Shown: positions 44,649-52,847 of the stretch, in pieces
How the letters are laid out: every line of letters begins with the position of its first letter
Numbering within the stretch: position 1 is the first letter of the stretch
Assembly: GCF_002443295.1 (NCBI RefSeq)
Contig: NZ_BAOS01000028.1
Location: 62,001-126,000, forward strand
Source: Candidatus Scalindua japonica
Lineage (GTDB): Bacteria; Planctomycetota; Brocadiia; Brocadiales; Scalinduaceae
Length of the DNA: 64,000 bases
Direction of reading: 5' to 3'
Made by a program: the position numbers and the translations under genes
Notes under the pieces: model-generated
What the model was told of the DNA's origin: nothing
Database searches by the model: none
The model's input: only the letters and a program-made list of their open reading frames with translations

Positions 44649-46595
44649 TTGTCACAAAAAATATTGGAAAAAATAGACTCACCAAAGGACCTGCAAAAAC
44701 TGGATAATGAAGAGTTAGCAGTTTTAGCGCAGGAAATACGAGATGTAATAATTGACGTTGTCTCCACAAATCCCGGTCATCTGGCATCAAATCTGGGAGT
44801 AGTTGAGCTTACGATTGCTTTGCACCGTTCGTTCGACTTTCTCAAGGATAAGTTAATCTGGGATGTTGGGCATCAAACATATGTTCATAAGCTTTTAACA
44901 GGGAGGAGAAAGGCATTTCCTACCTTAAGACAATATAAAGGGCTGAGCGGTTTTCCTGATATAAAGGAAAGTAAATATGATCCATTCATTTGTGGTCATA
45001 GTGGACATGCAATATCTGCGGCTCTTGGCATTGCCTGTGCGGATAAAATAAACGGTATTGAAGATAGAAAGGTTATTGCCATTGTCGGAGATGCTGCGAT
45101 TGGTGCGGGAATGTCGCTGGAAGCGCTCAACCATGCCGGTCATTTAAAAAGGAACCTGATTGTAATTCTTAATGATAATAAAATGGCAATCTCCGGTACA
45201 GTAGGGGCGATATCAAAACATTTAAACAAGATTCGCACTTCGCCTCTTTACACCGATTTCAAAAAAGAAGTCCGCCATGTGCTACATTCTTTACCCATCG
45301 TTGGCAAGCGGATGGAACACTCATTCGAGCATATTGTTGAAGCGTTAAAACGTGAAATCACTCCGGGACAGATTTTCGTGGATCTGGGGTTTGACTACTT
45401 TGGTCCAATTGACGGTCACAATATTGAGACTTTAACCGATATCTTTCATAATATTAAAAATGTAGAAGGTCCCATATTACTTCACGTAATTACTGAAAAA
45501 GGTAAAGGCTTTCACCCTGCTTCAGAAAATCCTGCCCGCTACCACAGTGCAGGAAATTTTCAGGTGCAAAACGGGAAAATGAAGGAAAAACCAAAAGACC
45601 CGAAACAAATCAGTTATACAAAAGTATTTGGTGATACTATTATTGAACTCGCTGAGTCTAATCAAGACATAGTGGCAATAACTGCTGCAATGCCTGATGG
45701 GACCGGCCTCGATGCATTTGGCAAAAAATTTCCGGAGAGATATATTGATGTGGGGATTTGCGAACAACATGCCATTGGGCTGGCAAATGGGTTAGTATCA
45801 GCAGGAATTAAACCAGTGGCAGCAATATACTCAACTTTCCTGCAACGTGCGTATGATCAGGTTTTTCATGATGTGTGCTTACAGGAAAATGGTATTGTAC
45901 TTGCGTTAGACAGGGCCGGAATCGTGGGAAATGACGGACCTACTCATAATGGTGTCTTTGATATAGCCTACTTGAGACATTTACCGGAAATCACTTTAAT
46001 GGCTCCAAAAGACGGCGCCGAATTTAAGGCAATGATGCATTCGGCAGTAAAGCTCAACACCCCTGCTGCCATTCGATATCCAAGGGCAAATATACCGGAA
46101 GGCAGTCTTGATAGTAATTGTATACCTATTGAAATCGGAAAAGGTGAAATCCTGAGAGAAGGCCCGGATGGGGCAATAATTGCATATGGTGCGATGGTAT
46201 ATCCATCCATGGAATGCGCGCGTTTGCTTATGGAAAAAGGGATTGAAGTTACCGTCGTGAATGCCCGTTTTGCCAAACCTCTAGATGAAGACCTCATAAT
46301 AAAAGTCGTAGAGGACCACCGAATAGTTATTACCGTAGAAGACCACACGAAAGTTGGAGGTTTTGGTTCGGCAATTCTGGAATTACTGGTAGATAAAAGT
46401 GTTAATACTGAAAATATACTCAAAATGGGTATCCCGGACAGATTTGTTGAACAGGGTTCTCGTGATATTATTTTGAAAACCCTTAATCTTGATGCGGAGG
46501 GTATCTACAATAACTTTATTTCCGCCTGGAATACTACAGATCATGCCGGTATCAAAAAGAAGGAAGAGTATAAAAAAGCCTCTAATTTGATATGA
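44649..46595 (+). CDS. dxs: 1-deoxy-D-xylulose-5-phosphate synthase
   Basis: The first enzyme of the MEP isoprenoid pathway; it condenses pyruvate and glyceraldehyde 3-phosphate with thiamine diphosphate and also feeds thiamine and pyridoxal synthesis. Motifs: FDFLKDKLIWDVGHQTYVHK, FICGHSGHAISAALG, TPP site VGDAAIGAGMSLEAL...NDNKMAISG, transketolase motif TFLQRAYDQVFHD and DRAGIVGNDGPTHNG. The start is TTG 44649, matching the family N-terminus (ILEKIDSPKDLQKL). The 648 residues are normal. Its stop overlaps nadK by 4 bases. Confidence 0.97.
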   Translation: MSQKILEKIDSPKDLQKLDNEELAVLAQEIRDVIIDVVSTNPGHLASNLGVVELTIALHRSFDFLKDKLIWDVGHQTYVHKLLTGRRKAFPTLRQYKGLSGFPDIKESKYDPFICGHSGHAISAALGIACADKINGIEDRKVIAIVGDAAIGAGMSLEALNHAGHLKRNLIVILNDNKMAISGTVGAISKHLNKIRTSPLYTDFKKEVRHVLHSLPIVGKRMEHSFEHIVEALKREITPGQIFVDLGFDYFGPIDGHNIETLTDIFHNIKNVEGPILLHVITEKGKGFHPASENPARYHSAGNFQVQNGKMKEKPKDPKQISYTKVFGDTIIELAESNQDIVAITAAMPDGTGLDAFGKKFPERYIDVGICEQHAIGLANGLVSAGIKPVAAIYSTFLQRAYDQVFHDVCLQENGIVLALDRAGIVGNDGPTHNGVFDIAYLRHLPEITLMAPKDGAEFKAMMHSAVKLNTPAAIRYPRANIPEGSLDSNCIPIEIGKGEILREGPDGAIIAYGAMVYPSMECARLLMEKGIEVTVVNARFAKPLDEDLIIKVVEDHRIVITVEDHTKVGGFGSAILELLVDKSVNTENILKMGIPDRFVEQGSRDIILKTLNLDAEGIYNNFISAWNTTDHAGIKKKEEYKKASNLI

Positions 46596-47434
46596 AAAAA
46601 ATCATAATCCTGGGCGATATAAGTAGAAAAAAAATAAGAGAAACAATTACTAAGCTTGAACCCTTGTTTCGTAACAAATCGCATCTATCAGTAATTGATA
46701 TTTCTGATGAACATGAATTGAAAAACGTTTCTGCCGATATCGCTTTTGTTTTTGGTGGAGACGGCACAATCCTGTCAGCAAGCAGAAAGCTGAATGACAA
46801 GCAAATCCCCTTAATTGGTGTGCATTTAGGAAAATTCGGGTTTCTAGCTGAACTCACTTCACAAGATATTAACGATTCCCTGGAAAGAATTTGTTCAGAT
46901 GAATTTGTTGTATCACAAAGAATGTTATTAACCTGCAGGTTAGTACGTGCCGGGCACGTTATTAACGAAACGGTTGGTTTAAACGATGCCGTAATCTCCA
47001 GAACTTCTTTGTCAAGATTGATTTCAATTAAGCTCTATGTAAATGAAAAAATAGTGACTACTTACAGCTGCGATGGACTGATCGTGTCAACTCCTTCAGG
47101 AACAACCGCACATTCACTCTCCGCCGGTGGCCCTATTGTTACGCCTGAGATGGAGGCATTTGCCATAACTCCAATTTGCCCACACACACTTTCAAACCGA
47201 CCTCTTATCGTTTCCGGATGTTCGAAGATTGAAATGGAACAAATTTCTGAATCCAGAGGAATAGGCTTAACCGTAGATGGACAAGTATACTTTGATGTCA
47301 AAGTTGGAGATAGAGTAGTTATTGAAAAAGCGGAAAATAAGCTGCAGTTAATTGATACACAGACAAGGACTTTTTACGATGTCTTAAGAGAAAAATTGAA
47401 CTGGAGAGGGCAACCCGCTTATGATGCTAACTGA
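46592..47434 (+). CDS. nadK: NAD kinase
   Basis: Phosphorylates NAD to NADP in the cytoplasm. Family motifs are FVFGGDGTILSASRKL (catalytic GGDG), GKFGFLAELT, GLNDAVISR (NE/D-type motif) and CDGLIVSTPSGTTAHSLSAG with GGPIVTPE. The 280 residues are usual. ATG overlaps the dxs stop (ATGA). Confidence 0.96.
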   Translation: MKKIIILGDISRKKIRETITKLEPLFRNKSHLSVIDISDEHELKNVSADIAFVFGGDGTILSASRKLNDKQIPLIGVHLGKFGFLAELTSQDINDSLERICSDEFVVSQRMLLTCRLVRAGHVINETVGLNDAVISRTSLSRLISIKLYVNEKIVTTYSCDGLIVSTPSGTTAHSLSAGGPIVTPEMEAFAITPICPHTLSNRPLIVSGCSKIEMEQISESRGIGLTVDGQVYFDVKVGDRVVIEKAENKLQLIDTQTRTFYDVLREKLNWRGQPAYDAN

Positions 47435-48509
47435 CGAGAACAAAAAATACCTCTTAACCGGTAATGAAGCTTGCGCGGAAGCGGCAATACAGGCCGGTTG
47501 CAGATTTTATTATGGATATCCGATTACACCGCAAAATGAGATTTTGACGCATATGGCCATCAGAATGCCTCAAGTAGGCGGAACGGCTATTCAAGTCGAA
47601 AGTGAACTTGCCGCGATAAACATGGTACATGGAAGTGCTGCTGCAGGTGCAAGGGCAATGACGTCCTCATCAAGCCCCGGTATCAGCCTCAAACAAGAGG
47701 GTATCTCTTATCTGGCCGGAAGCGAACTTCCCAGCGTCATTGTAAATATACAGCGCGGAGGCCCTGGTCTGGGAGATATCTCACCTTCCCAGGCTGACTA
47801 TTTTCAAGCAGTTAAAGGTGGCGGGCATGGGGATTACTACACGATAGTACTTGCTCCTGGTTCAGTACAGGAAACAGCAGACCTTGTTTATGATGCATTT
47901 GATTTGGCTGATCGTTATAGAAATCCTGTAATGATCCTTGGAGATGCCCAACTTGGCCAGATGATGGAAGCTGTTATATTTAACAAAAAATGCGGACCTG
48001 ATTCATACAAAAAAGAGTGGGCCCTGACCGGAGCGAACGGAAGAAAAAGAAACATAATAAAGTCTTTTTATCCGGTACAGGGTGAACTTGAGGAGTTTAA
48101 CGCTAAACTGCAAAAGAAGTATAACCTGATTAAGAGCAAAGAGGTACGCTATGAAGAAATTAATACTGAAGACGCGGATATTGTCATAGTTGCTTACGGA
48201 ACATGCGCAAGGATATGTAAAGAAGTATTAATGAAAAACAAGACCCCAAATATAAAAGTAGGGTTATTAAGACCCATTACGCTCTGGCCATACCCCTCTC
48301 AGATAATACAAGAGATTGCTGGAAAAGTACGTGCTATACTTACTGTAGAAATGAGTGCCGGCCAAATGGTAGAAGATGTAAGATTAAGTGTATTGGGCAG
48401 ATGTCCGGTACATTTTTACGGAAGAACAGGCGGAGGTATTCCTTCTCCAAAAGATATCATCAAAAAGATTACCGAAATAATATCTGTCAACAAGAAAACA
48501 ATAAATTAA
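47421..48509 (+). CDS. korA: 2-oxoacid:ferredoxin oxidoreductase alpha subunit
   Basis: The alpha subunit (domain I/II type) of a 2-oxoacid:ferredoxin oxidoreductase, probably for 2-oxoglutarate: LLTGNEACAEAAIQAGCRFY, YPITPQNEILTHM, VESELAAINMVHGSAAAGAR, SSSPGISLKQEGISYLAGSE and IQRGGPGLGDISPSQADYFQ. These enzymes link reduced ferredoxin to CO2 fixation or TCA flux. The 362 residues match KorA/VorB subunits. ATG 47421 overlaps nadK by 14 bases. No separate ferredoxin-like delta subunit is nearby. Substrate (2-oxoglutarate versus branched-chain acids) is not certain. Confidence 0.9.
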   Translation: MMLTDENKKYLLTGNEACAEAAIQAGCRFYYGYPITPQNEILTHMAIRMPQVGGTAIQVESELAAINMVHGSAAAGARAMTSSSSPGISLKQEGISYLAGSELPSVIVNIQRGGPGLGDISPSQADYFQAVKGGGHGDYYTIVLAPGSVQETADLVYDAFDLADRYRNPVMILGDAQLGQMMEAVIFNKKCGPDSYKKEWALTGANGRKRNIIKSFYPVQGELEEFNAKLQKKYNLIKSKEVRYEEINTEDADIVIVAYGTCARICKEVLMKNKTPNIKVGLLRPITLWPYPSQIIQEIAGKVRAILTVEMSAGQMVEDVRLSVLGRCPVHFYGRTGGGIPSPKDIIKKITEIISVNKKTIN

Positions 48510-48512
48510 ATT

Positions 48513-49259
48513 ATGGAAGCTGTATATAAAACACCGGAAACGTTGATCGACACTCCAACACATTATTGTCCTGGTTGTGGACACGGTATCATTCATAGAT
48601 TGATCGCGGAAATAATTGACGAAAAGGATATTAAGGGACAGACAATCGGGATAGCTCCTGTGGGATGTGCGGTATTGGCTTACAATTATATGGATATAGA
48701 TATGTGTGAAGCGGCCCACGGTCGTCCACCCGCAGTAGCCACTGGAATAAAACGGGTTCACCCTGACAAAATCATCTTCTCTTATCAGGGTGACGGTGAC
48801 CTTGCAGCAATTGGAATTGCAGAAATTATACACACTGCCAACCGAGGTGAAAATATCACCGTGATTTTTGTAAACAATGCGGTCTATGGTATGACTAACG
48901 GACAGATGGCGCCAACAACACTGATCAACCAGAAAACATTAACAACTCCTCAGGGACGCAACGAACAGAGCGATGGTGCGCCCTTACGTATATGTGAGCT
49001 ACTTTCCGTTATAGACGGTAGCAGATTTATTGCCAGGGCGTCCGTGACCTCCCCTCAAAATATAATCCAAACAAAACAGTTAATAGAAAAGGGTTTTAAC
49101 ACTCAAATACAGAAAAAGGGATTTTCTCTGATAGAAGTCCTTTCCCCATGTCCGGTATACTGGCGTATGAGCTCGGTTGAATCCATAAAATTTATAGACG
49201 AGGAGATGATCAAAGCCTTTCCTCTGGGTATTTTCAAAGATTGGGAAGGTCGGAATTAG
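48513..49259 (+). CDS. korB: 2-oxoacid:ferredoxin oxidoreductase beta subunit
   Basis: The thiamine diphosphate-binding subunit. TPTHYCPGCGHGIIHRLIAE starts the TPP domain, with [4Fe-4S] cysteines C-x-x-C near residues 19-22, C near 50 and one further downstream; the TPP motif is YQGDGDLAAIGIAEI...NNAVYGMTNGQMAPTT. The 248 residues are normal for KorB. Three bases separate it from korA. Confidence 0.93.
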   Translation: MEAVYKTPETLIDTPTHYCPGCGHGIIHRLIAEIIDEKDIKGQTIGIAPVGCAVLAYNYMDIDMCEAAHGRPPAVATGIKRVHPDKIIFSYQGDGDLAAIGIAEIIHTANRGENITVIFVNNAVYGMTNGQMAPTTLINQKTLTTPQGRNEQSDGAPLRICELLSVIDGSRFIARASVTSPQNIIQTKQLIEKGFNTQIQKKGFSLIEVLSPCPVYWRMSSVESIKFIDEEMIKAFPLGIFKDWEGRN

Positions 49260-49274
49260 AAAGGTAAAATTAAG

Positions 49275-49817
49275 ATGTCAGAAAAAGTTATTTTAGCGGG
49301 TCTGGGAGGACAGGGGATGATGCTCCTTGGCAGGCTGATAGCGCAAGCCGTTATGCTTGAAGGAAAAAATGTGACTTTTTTCCCCTCGTATGGTACTGAA
49401 GTACGCGGAGGAACGGCTTATTACCATCTAACTGTTTCAGATGAAGAAATTTTTTCTCCTGTTATCGAAGAAGCAGACGCACTTATTATGATGAACTTTC
49501 CATCTTACCTGAAGTTCAAAGACCTTCTCAAACCGAACAGCATGCTCTTTCTAAACTCATCCATGATTGATAAAATAGACAATGAAATGAACATAGACAT
49601 CTTCAGAATTCCCGCGACAAAGATCGCGAATGATATTGGAAACGTCGTAGCATCAAACATGGTTATGTTGGGGGCGTATAACGAGGTAAAAAATCTCGTT
49701 TCCATCCCAATATTCCTCTCATGCCTGAAAAACGTCTTAAAAGGAAGGAAAGAACCCTTCTTTGAGGTAAACAAACTAGCCATAGAACGCGGAGCAGATT
49801 TCATAAAAAATTTCTGA
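49275..49817 (+). CDS. korC: 2-oxoacid:ferredoxin oxidoreductase gamma subunit
   Basis: The gamma subunit, 180 residues, with the hallmark VILAGLGGQGMMLLGRLIAQ and the EVRGGTAYYHLTVSDEEIFSP motif. It completes an alpha-beta-gamma set (about 790 residues in total). Fifteen bases separate it from korB, and it ends the plus-strand run. A ferredoxin or delta subunit must come from elsewhere. Confidence 0.92.
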   Translation: MSEKVILAGLGGQGMMLLGRLIAQAVMLEGKNVTFFPSYGTEVRGGTAYYHLTVSDEEIFSPVIEEADALIMMNFPSYLKFKDLLKPNSMLFLNSSMIDKIDNEMNIDIFRIPATKIANDIGNVVASNMVMLGAYNEVKNLVSIPIFLSCLKNVLKGRKEPFFEVNKLAIERGADFIKNF

Positions 49818-49903
49818 TTTTTTCAAAGCAGTGGGAGGGCAAACCTTCATTTTTCATTTTAACTGCTATTCATGTGGGATAATATGGCTTAAGTTGAGCG
49901 ATT

Positions 49904-50139
49904 CTAGCCCGAGTTTACAAGTTACGGCCTATTTCAAGAGCTTTCCTTGCTTGTAGAATTAGGGAAATATCATGTAACATATTGAACATTAGATAGTTAC
50001 GCATATTTACGTTTTTGTGCTTTTCCATTATCGTGTGTTGGTAGGGTAATACAGACTGGTTGTTTGTAACCTGTTGATATAAATAATGTTACACAACCGT
50101 ATTGGTAGTTTTTCGTCATAACTTGTAAACTCGGGCTAG
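49904..50139. repeat. MITE-like element with 21-bp perfect terminal inverted repeats
   Basis: The left end 49904-49924 (starting CTAGCCCGAG, ending CAAGTTA) is repeated exactly in reverse complement at 50119-50139. The 236-bp unit has no ORF. Terminal inverted repeats on a short noncoding unit suggest a miniature inverted-repeat transposable element; I see no clear target duplication and no parent transposase in the window. Confidence 0.6.
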
Positions 50140-50394
50140 ATCAGAATTGTATGACTTGTTTCTGCCTGAATGACAAATCGGCCAGGCCAAATGAGCCGTG
50201 TGACAAAGACTGACTGCCCACCCCAATCGAATCCGTTCACCAGCGCAACAAGGTTGTTCTGGCGGGGACGTGTGAAACAGCCACAATTTGTGATTCATTG
50301 GATGGATGGTATCACTTTTTGTGTAAACTATTAATTACCTAATGCTATAAAAGAAGCTCTGATTCGAATGGAATTGAAGAAGCAACCTTCAGGT
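50140..50394. other. GC-richer noncoding stretch between MITE-like unit and cooS
   Basis: About 140 bases (50150-50290) are clearly richer in G+C than the surroundings. They hold a possible minus-strand ORF (50116-50298) that has no ribosome site and runs into the inverted repeat. I take it for a remnant of inserted DNA. Confidence 0.35.
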
Positions 50395-52371
50395 TTAAAT
50401 CCCAAGTTCTTTTCTCTTTTTCTGAATATGATTTATCATAGCCTTTGCAGATTCTTTGGGATCGATTTCTATTATTAAGGTGCTTCCGGTAATTCCTTCC
50501 ATCTCTTTTGTGAGTTTATTGATTACGTATGGAGAGCCTCCCAGTTTTGGTGTAACACCGATGTGAGTGGTTATACCAAGAGAGATGACGCCCATGTAGA
50601 TAGCGGCAGCTTTTTCAACAACATGTTCTGCAGCGCTCGCCACCAGGGGGAGTTTGTCTATTGAGGTTTCCAGATAGTCAGCGATTGCAGATGCCAGTAC
50701 CGCACACCTGGAGTTGTCAACACATGAGCCGAAATGCAGAATTGGCGGCATAGACCCATTCAACCCTGCAGACTTTCCAAGTGTTTTAAGTACTCCCCTG
50801 AGTGAATCGCCAACCAGATGCATTGCCTCCCCATTTAACAAACCATGCCTTGCGCAACCAGTTGCTGCACAACCTGTTGCGAGCACAAGGACGTTGTTTT
50901 TGAGCAGTTCCTTTGCCATCGTTACAAAGCTCATATCGGTTTGAATTTTTGAAGACAGACATCCGGCAATTACCGCTACACCCTGAATAGAACCGTCAAT
51001 AATAAAATCAACTAATGGCTTTAACGGTTCATCAGGGTTTATTTTATTAAAAATTTCAATCAAAACTTCTGTAGAAAAGCCACCCATCAATTTGTTCCCT
51101 TTTGTCTTTGGCAGGAATACCCTGTCCACTGAGCGATCTTTGTAAGCTGCAATAGCTTCTTCTACAATCTGAGTGGCAGCTTTGTCAGCGTTGTCCGGTG
51201 TAAATTCTATGTAGGTATCGTTGTCCATTCTCAGTTCCGGCATGGTAGTAATTAATCGAGTGTGAAGCGATTTTGTCATGGCTGAGAGTGATGGATATAC
51301 GCACTGCACGTCTACACATACGGCATCAACCGCTCCCGTACCAACAATAAGTTCCTGCATGATCGTGCTACCTGCCATAGGGATTCCAAGTCGCATCAGC
51401 ACTTCGGTACCAGTACAGCAAGTCCCTACGATGTTTATACCTTTAGCGCCTGCAGCTATCGCTTTTTCCTTAAGTTTGTCCGCATAGTTGATTACCATTT
51501 CTGATAGTACGGGTACGTGACCGTGTACCAGAATATTAACCTTCTCTTTGTCCAGGACATCCATCCCGATTTTGCCTTCCTTTGGTGTGGGGACACCAAG
51601 TAAGATGTCCTGAAGTTGAGTAGAGATGTAAAGCGCCAGTACGTCTATTATTCCAAATTTCAGACACGACATAATCAAGTGATCAGTGCTGCTCATCATT
51701 CCCTGGGCAGTACTGTGGATCCCCTGTACTATTGTTTCGGCAGCTCCTTTTTGTGGGATGAGGTTTGCATCTACGAGTTTATCAATATTTTTCGGAGCAA
51801 GAGCAAGTGCAAAGCTCATTGGACCTTCACCTGGGCCAACAAGGTCTTCCATTGCCTTTTGACCAACCTCTCTGGCAATATCAAGGGTGTTCTTATCGTT
51901 TGTGTCAATACCAAGTTCGCAGGCAACCGCATGGAGTTTTGCTTCTGCCTTTATAGGAAAATTATCAGAACCTTCAGCAGCTTTTACGAATAACTTTGCA
52001 ACATGTATTGCATGACCAATGTGAGAACTTGTACCACGCAGAACAGTCTGCAGGAACATTCCGGCAACCATATTATCGGCTGTTTTACCACAAGAGGAAC
52101 GCTTTAACCTGGGCACTGCAATCTTTGTGTGAAATGATATCTCTTCACCATCCAGTCTGCATGGCCCAAGGTTACAGTTACGGCAGCAGAGGCCATGACT
52201 TCCAAAAGAGCATCTATCCTTAAGCCCAAAGAGACTTGAGTCGTATGCTGCCTGTACATCCCAGACCGTATCGATGCCTTTTTGGCGTAAAAAGGCCACG
52301 GTCTCTTCAATTTGTTTATCAGCAATTCCTTTTCCGCGTAACTCTTTTTCCTTTTTCAACCATTTCTGCAT
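50395..52371 (-). CDS. cooS: Anaerobic (Ni-Fe) carbon monoxide dehydrogenase catalytic subunit
   Basis: CooS interconverts CO and CO2 with ferredoxin-type acceptors; with acetyl-CoA synthase it forms the carbonyl branch of the Wood-Ljungdahl pathway. The N-terminal clusters are in CSFGSHGLCCRNCNLGPC (D and B clusters). C-cluster region motifs are HGHVPVLSEM, VGTCCTGTE, DVQCVYPSL, ATGCAATGCARHG and HFGSCVDNSR, so the Ni-Fe site seems complete. I chose ATG 52371, which has GAGGAAAAG just upstream; a TTG at 52398 would add nine residues. The gene is monocistronic, with no cooC, cooF or acsB nearby. Confidence 0.96.
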   Translation of the reverse strand: MQKWLKKEKELRGKGIADKQIEETVAFLRQKGIDTVWDVQAAYDSSLFGLKDRCSFGSHGLCCRNCNLGPCRLDGEEISFHTKIAVPRLKRSSCGKTADNMVAGMFLQTVLRGTSSHIGHAIHVAKLFVKAAEGSDNFPIKAEAKLHAVACELGIDTNDKNTLDIAREVGQKAMEDLVGPGEGPMSFALALAPKNIDKLVDANLIPQKGAAETIVQGIHSTAQGMMSSTDHLIMSCLKFGIIDVLALYISTQLQDILLGVPTPKEGKIGMDVLDKEKVNILVHGHVPVLSEMVINYADKLKEKAIAAGAKGINIVGTCCTGTEVLMRLGIPMAGSTIMQELIVGTGAVDAVCVDVQCVYPSLSAMTKSLHTRLITTMPELRMDNDTYIEFTPDNADKAATQIVEEAIAAYKDRSVDRVFLPKTKGNKLMGGFSTEVLIEIFNKINPDEPLKPLVDFIIDGSIQGVAVIAGCLSSKIQTDMSFVTMAKELLKNNVLVLATGCAATGCARHGLLNGEAMHLVGDSLRGVLKTLGKSAGLNGSMPPILHFGSCVDNSRCAVLASAIADYLETSIDKLPLVASAAEHVVEKAAAIYMGVISLGITTHIGVTPKLGGSPYVINKLTKEMEGITGSTLIIEIDPKESAKAMINHIQKKRKELGI

Positions 52372-52442
52372 TTTCTTTTCCTCTAATTGAAACCTCAAAA
52401 AGACCCATTTATTAATTAAGTTGCTAGCAATAAAAGGCTATC

Positions 52443-52537
52443 CTTCGACTCCGCGTCCAATCCGGTACGGGCAGGTGTTCAGGATTGCGTCGCACTGAGC
52501 GCCTGCCCGACTTCTTCATTCAGGCGGGGAGTCGAAG
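52443..52537. repeat. REP-like nested inverted repeat upstream of cooS
   Basis: The outer arms CTTCGACTCCGC (52443-52454) and GCGGGGAGTCGAAG (52524-52537) enclose inner arms CGGGCAGGTG (52468-52477) and CGCCTGCCCG (52500-52509). The GC-rich stem-loop contrasts with its AT-rich surroundings and resembles REP/palindromic repeats that are dispersed in genomes. The rest of 52399-52847 holds nothing else clear. Confidence 0.55.
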
Positions 52538-52847
52538 TGTTGTCATCGTTGGGCCTCTCATTAAATTGTATGATTATTTTATATACATGATATGTGATTT
52601 ATAGAATACTTTCAGTACAGTCAAAAATTCTAGCAAAACTCTTTTTGAAAGTCAATTTCTCGTCTTGTTCCTGAAAATATGTAAAAACTTTAAAATTGGT
52701 GCTTTTAATTTGCAATCTTTTTTTACTGTTGATATAAATAACTTAGTGCTGAATAATGCTCGTAGAAGTGACTATTAGAGAAGAAACAACACCTGAAATA
52801 ATTCATAAGTATAATCAGGTTTATCGTTTTTTAAGCAAAGACAAGAC

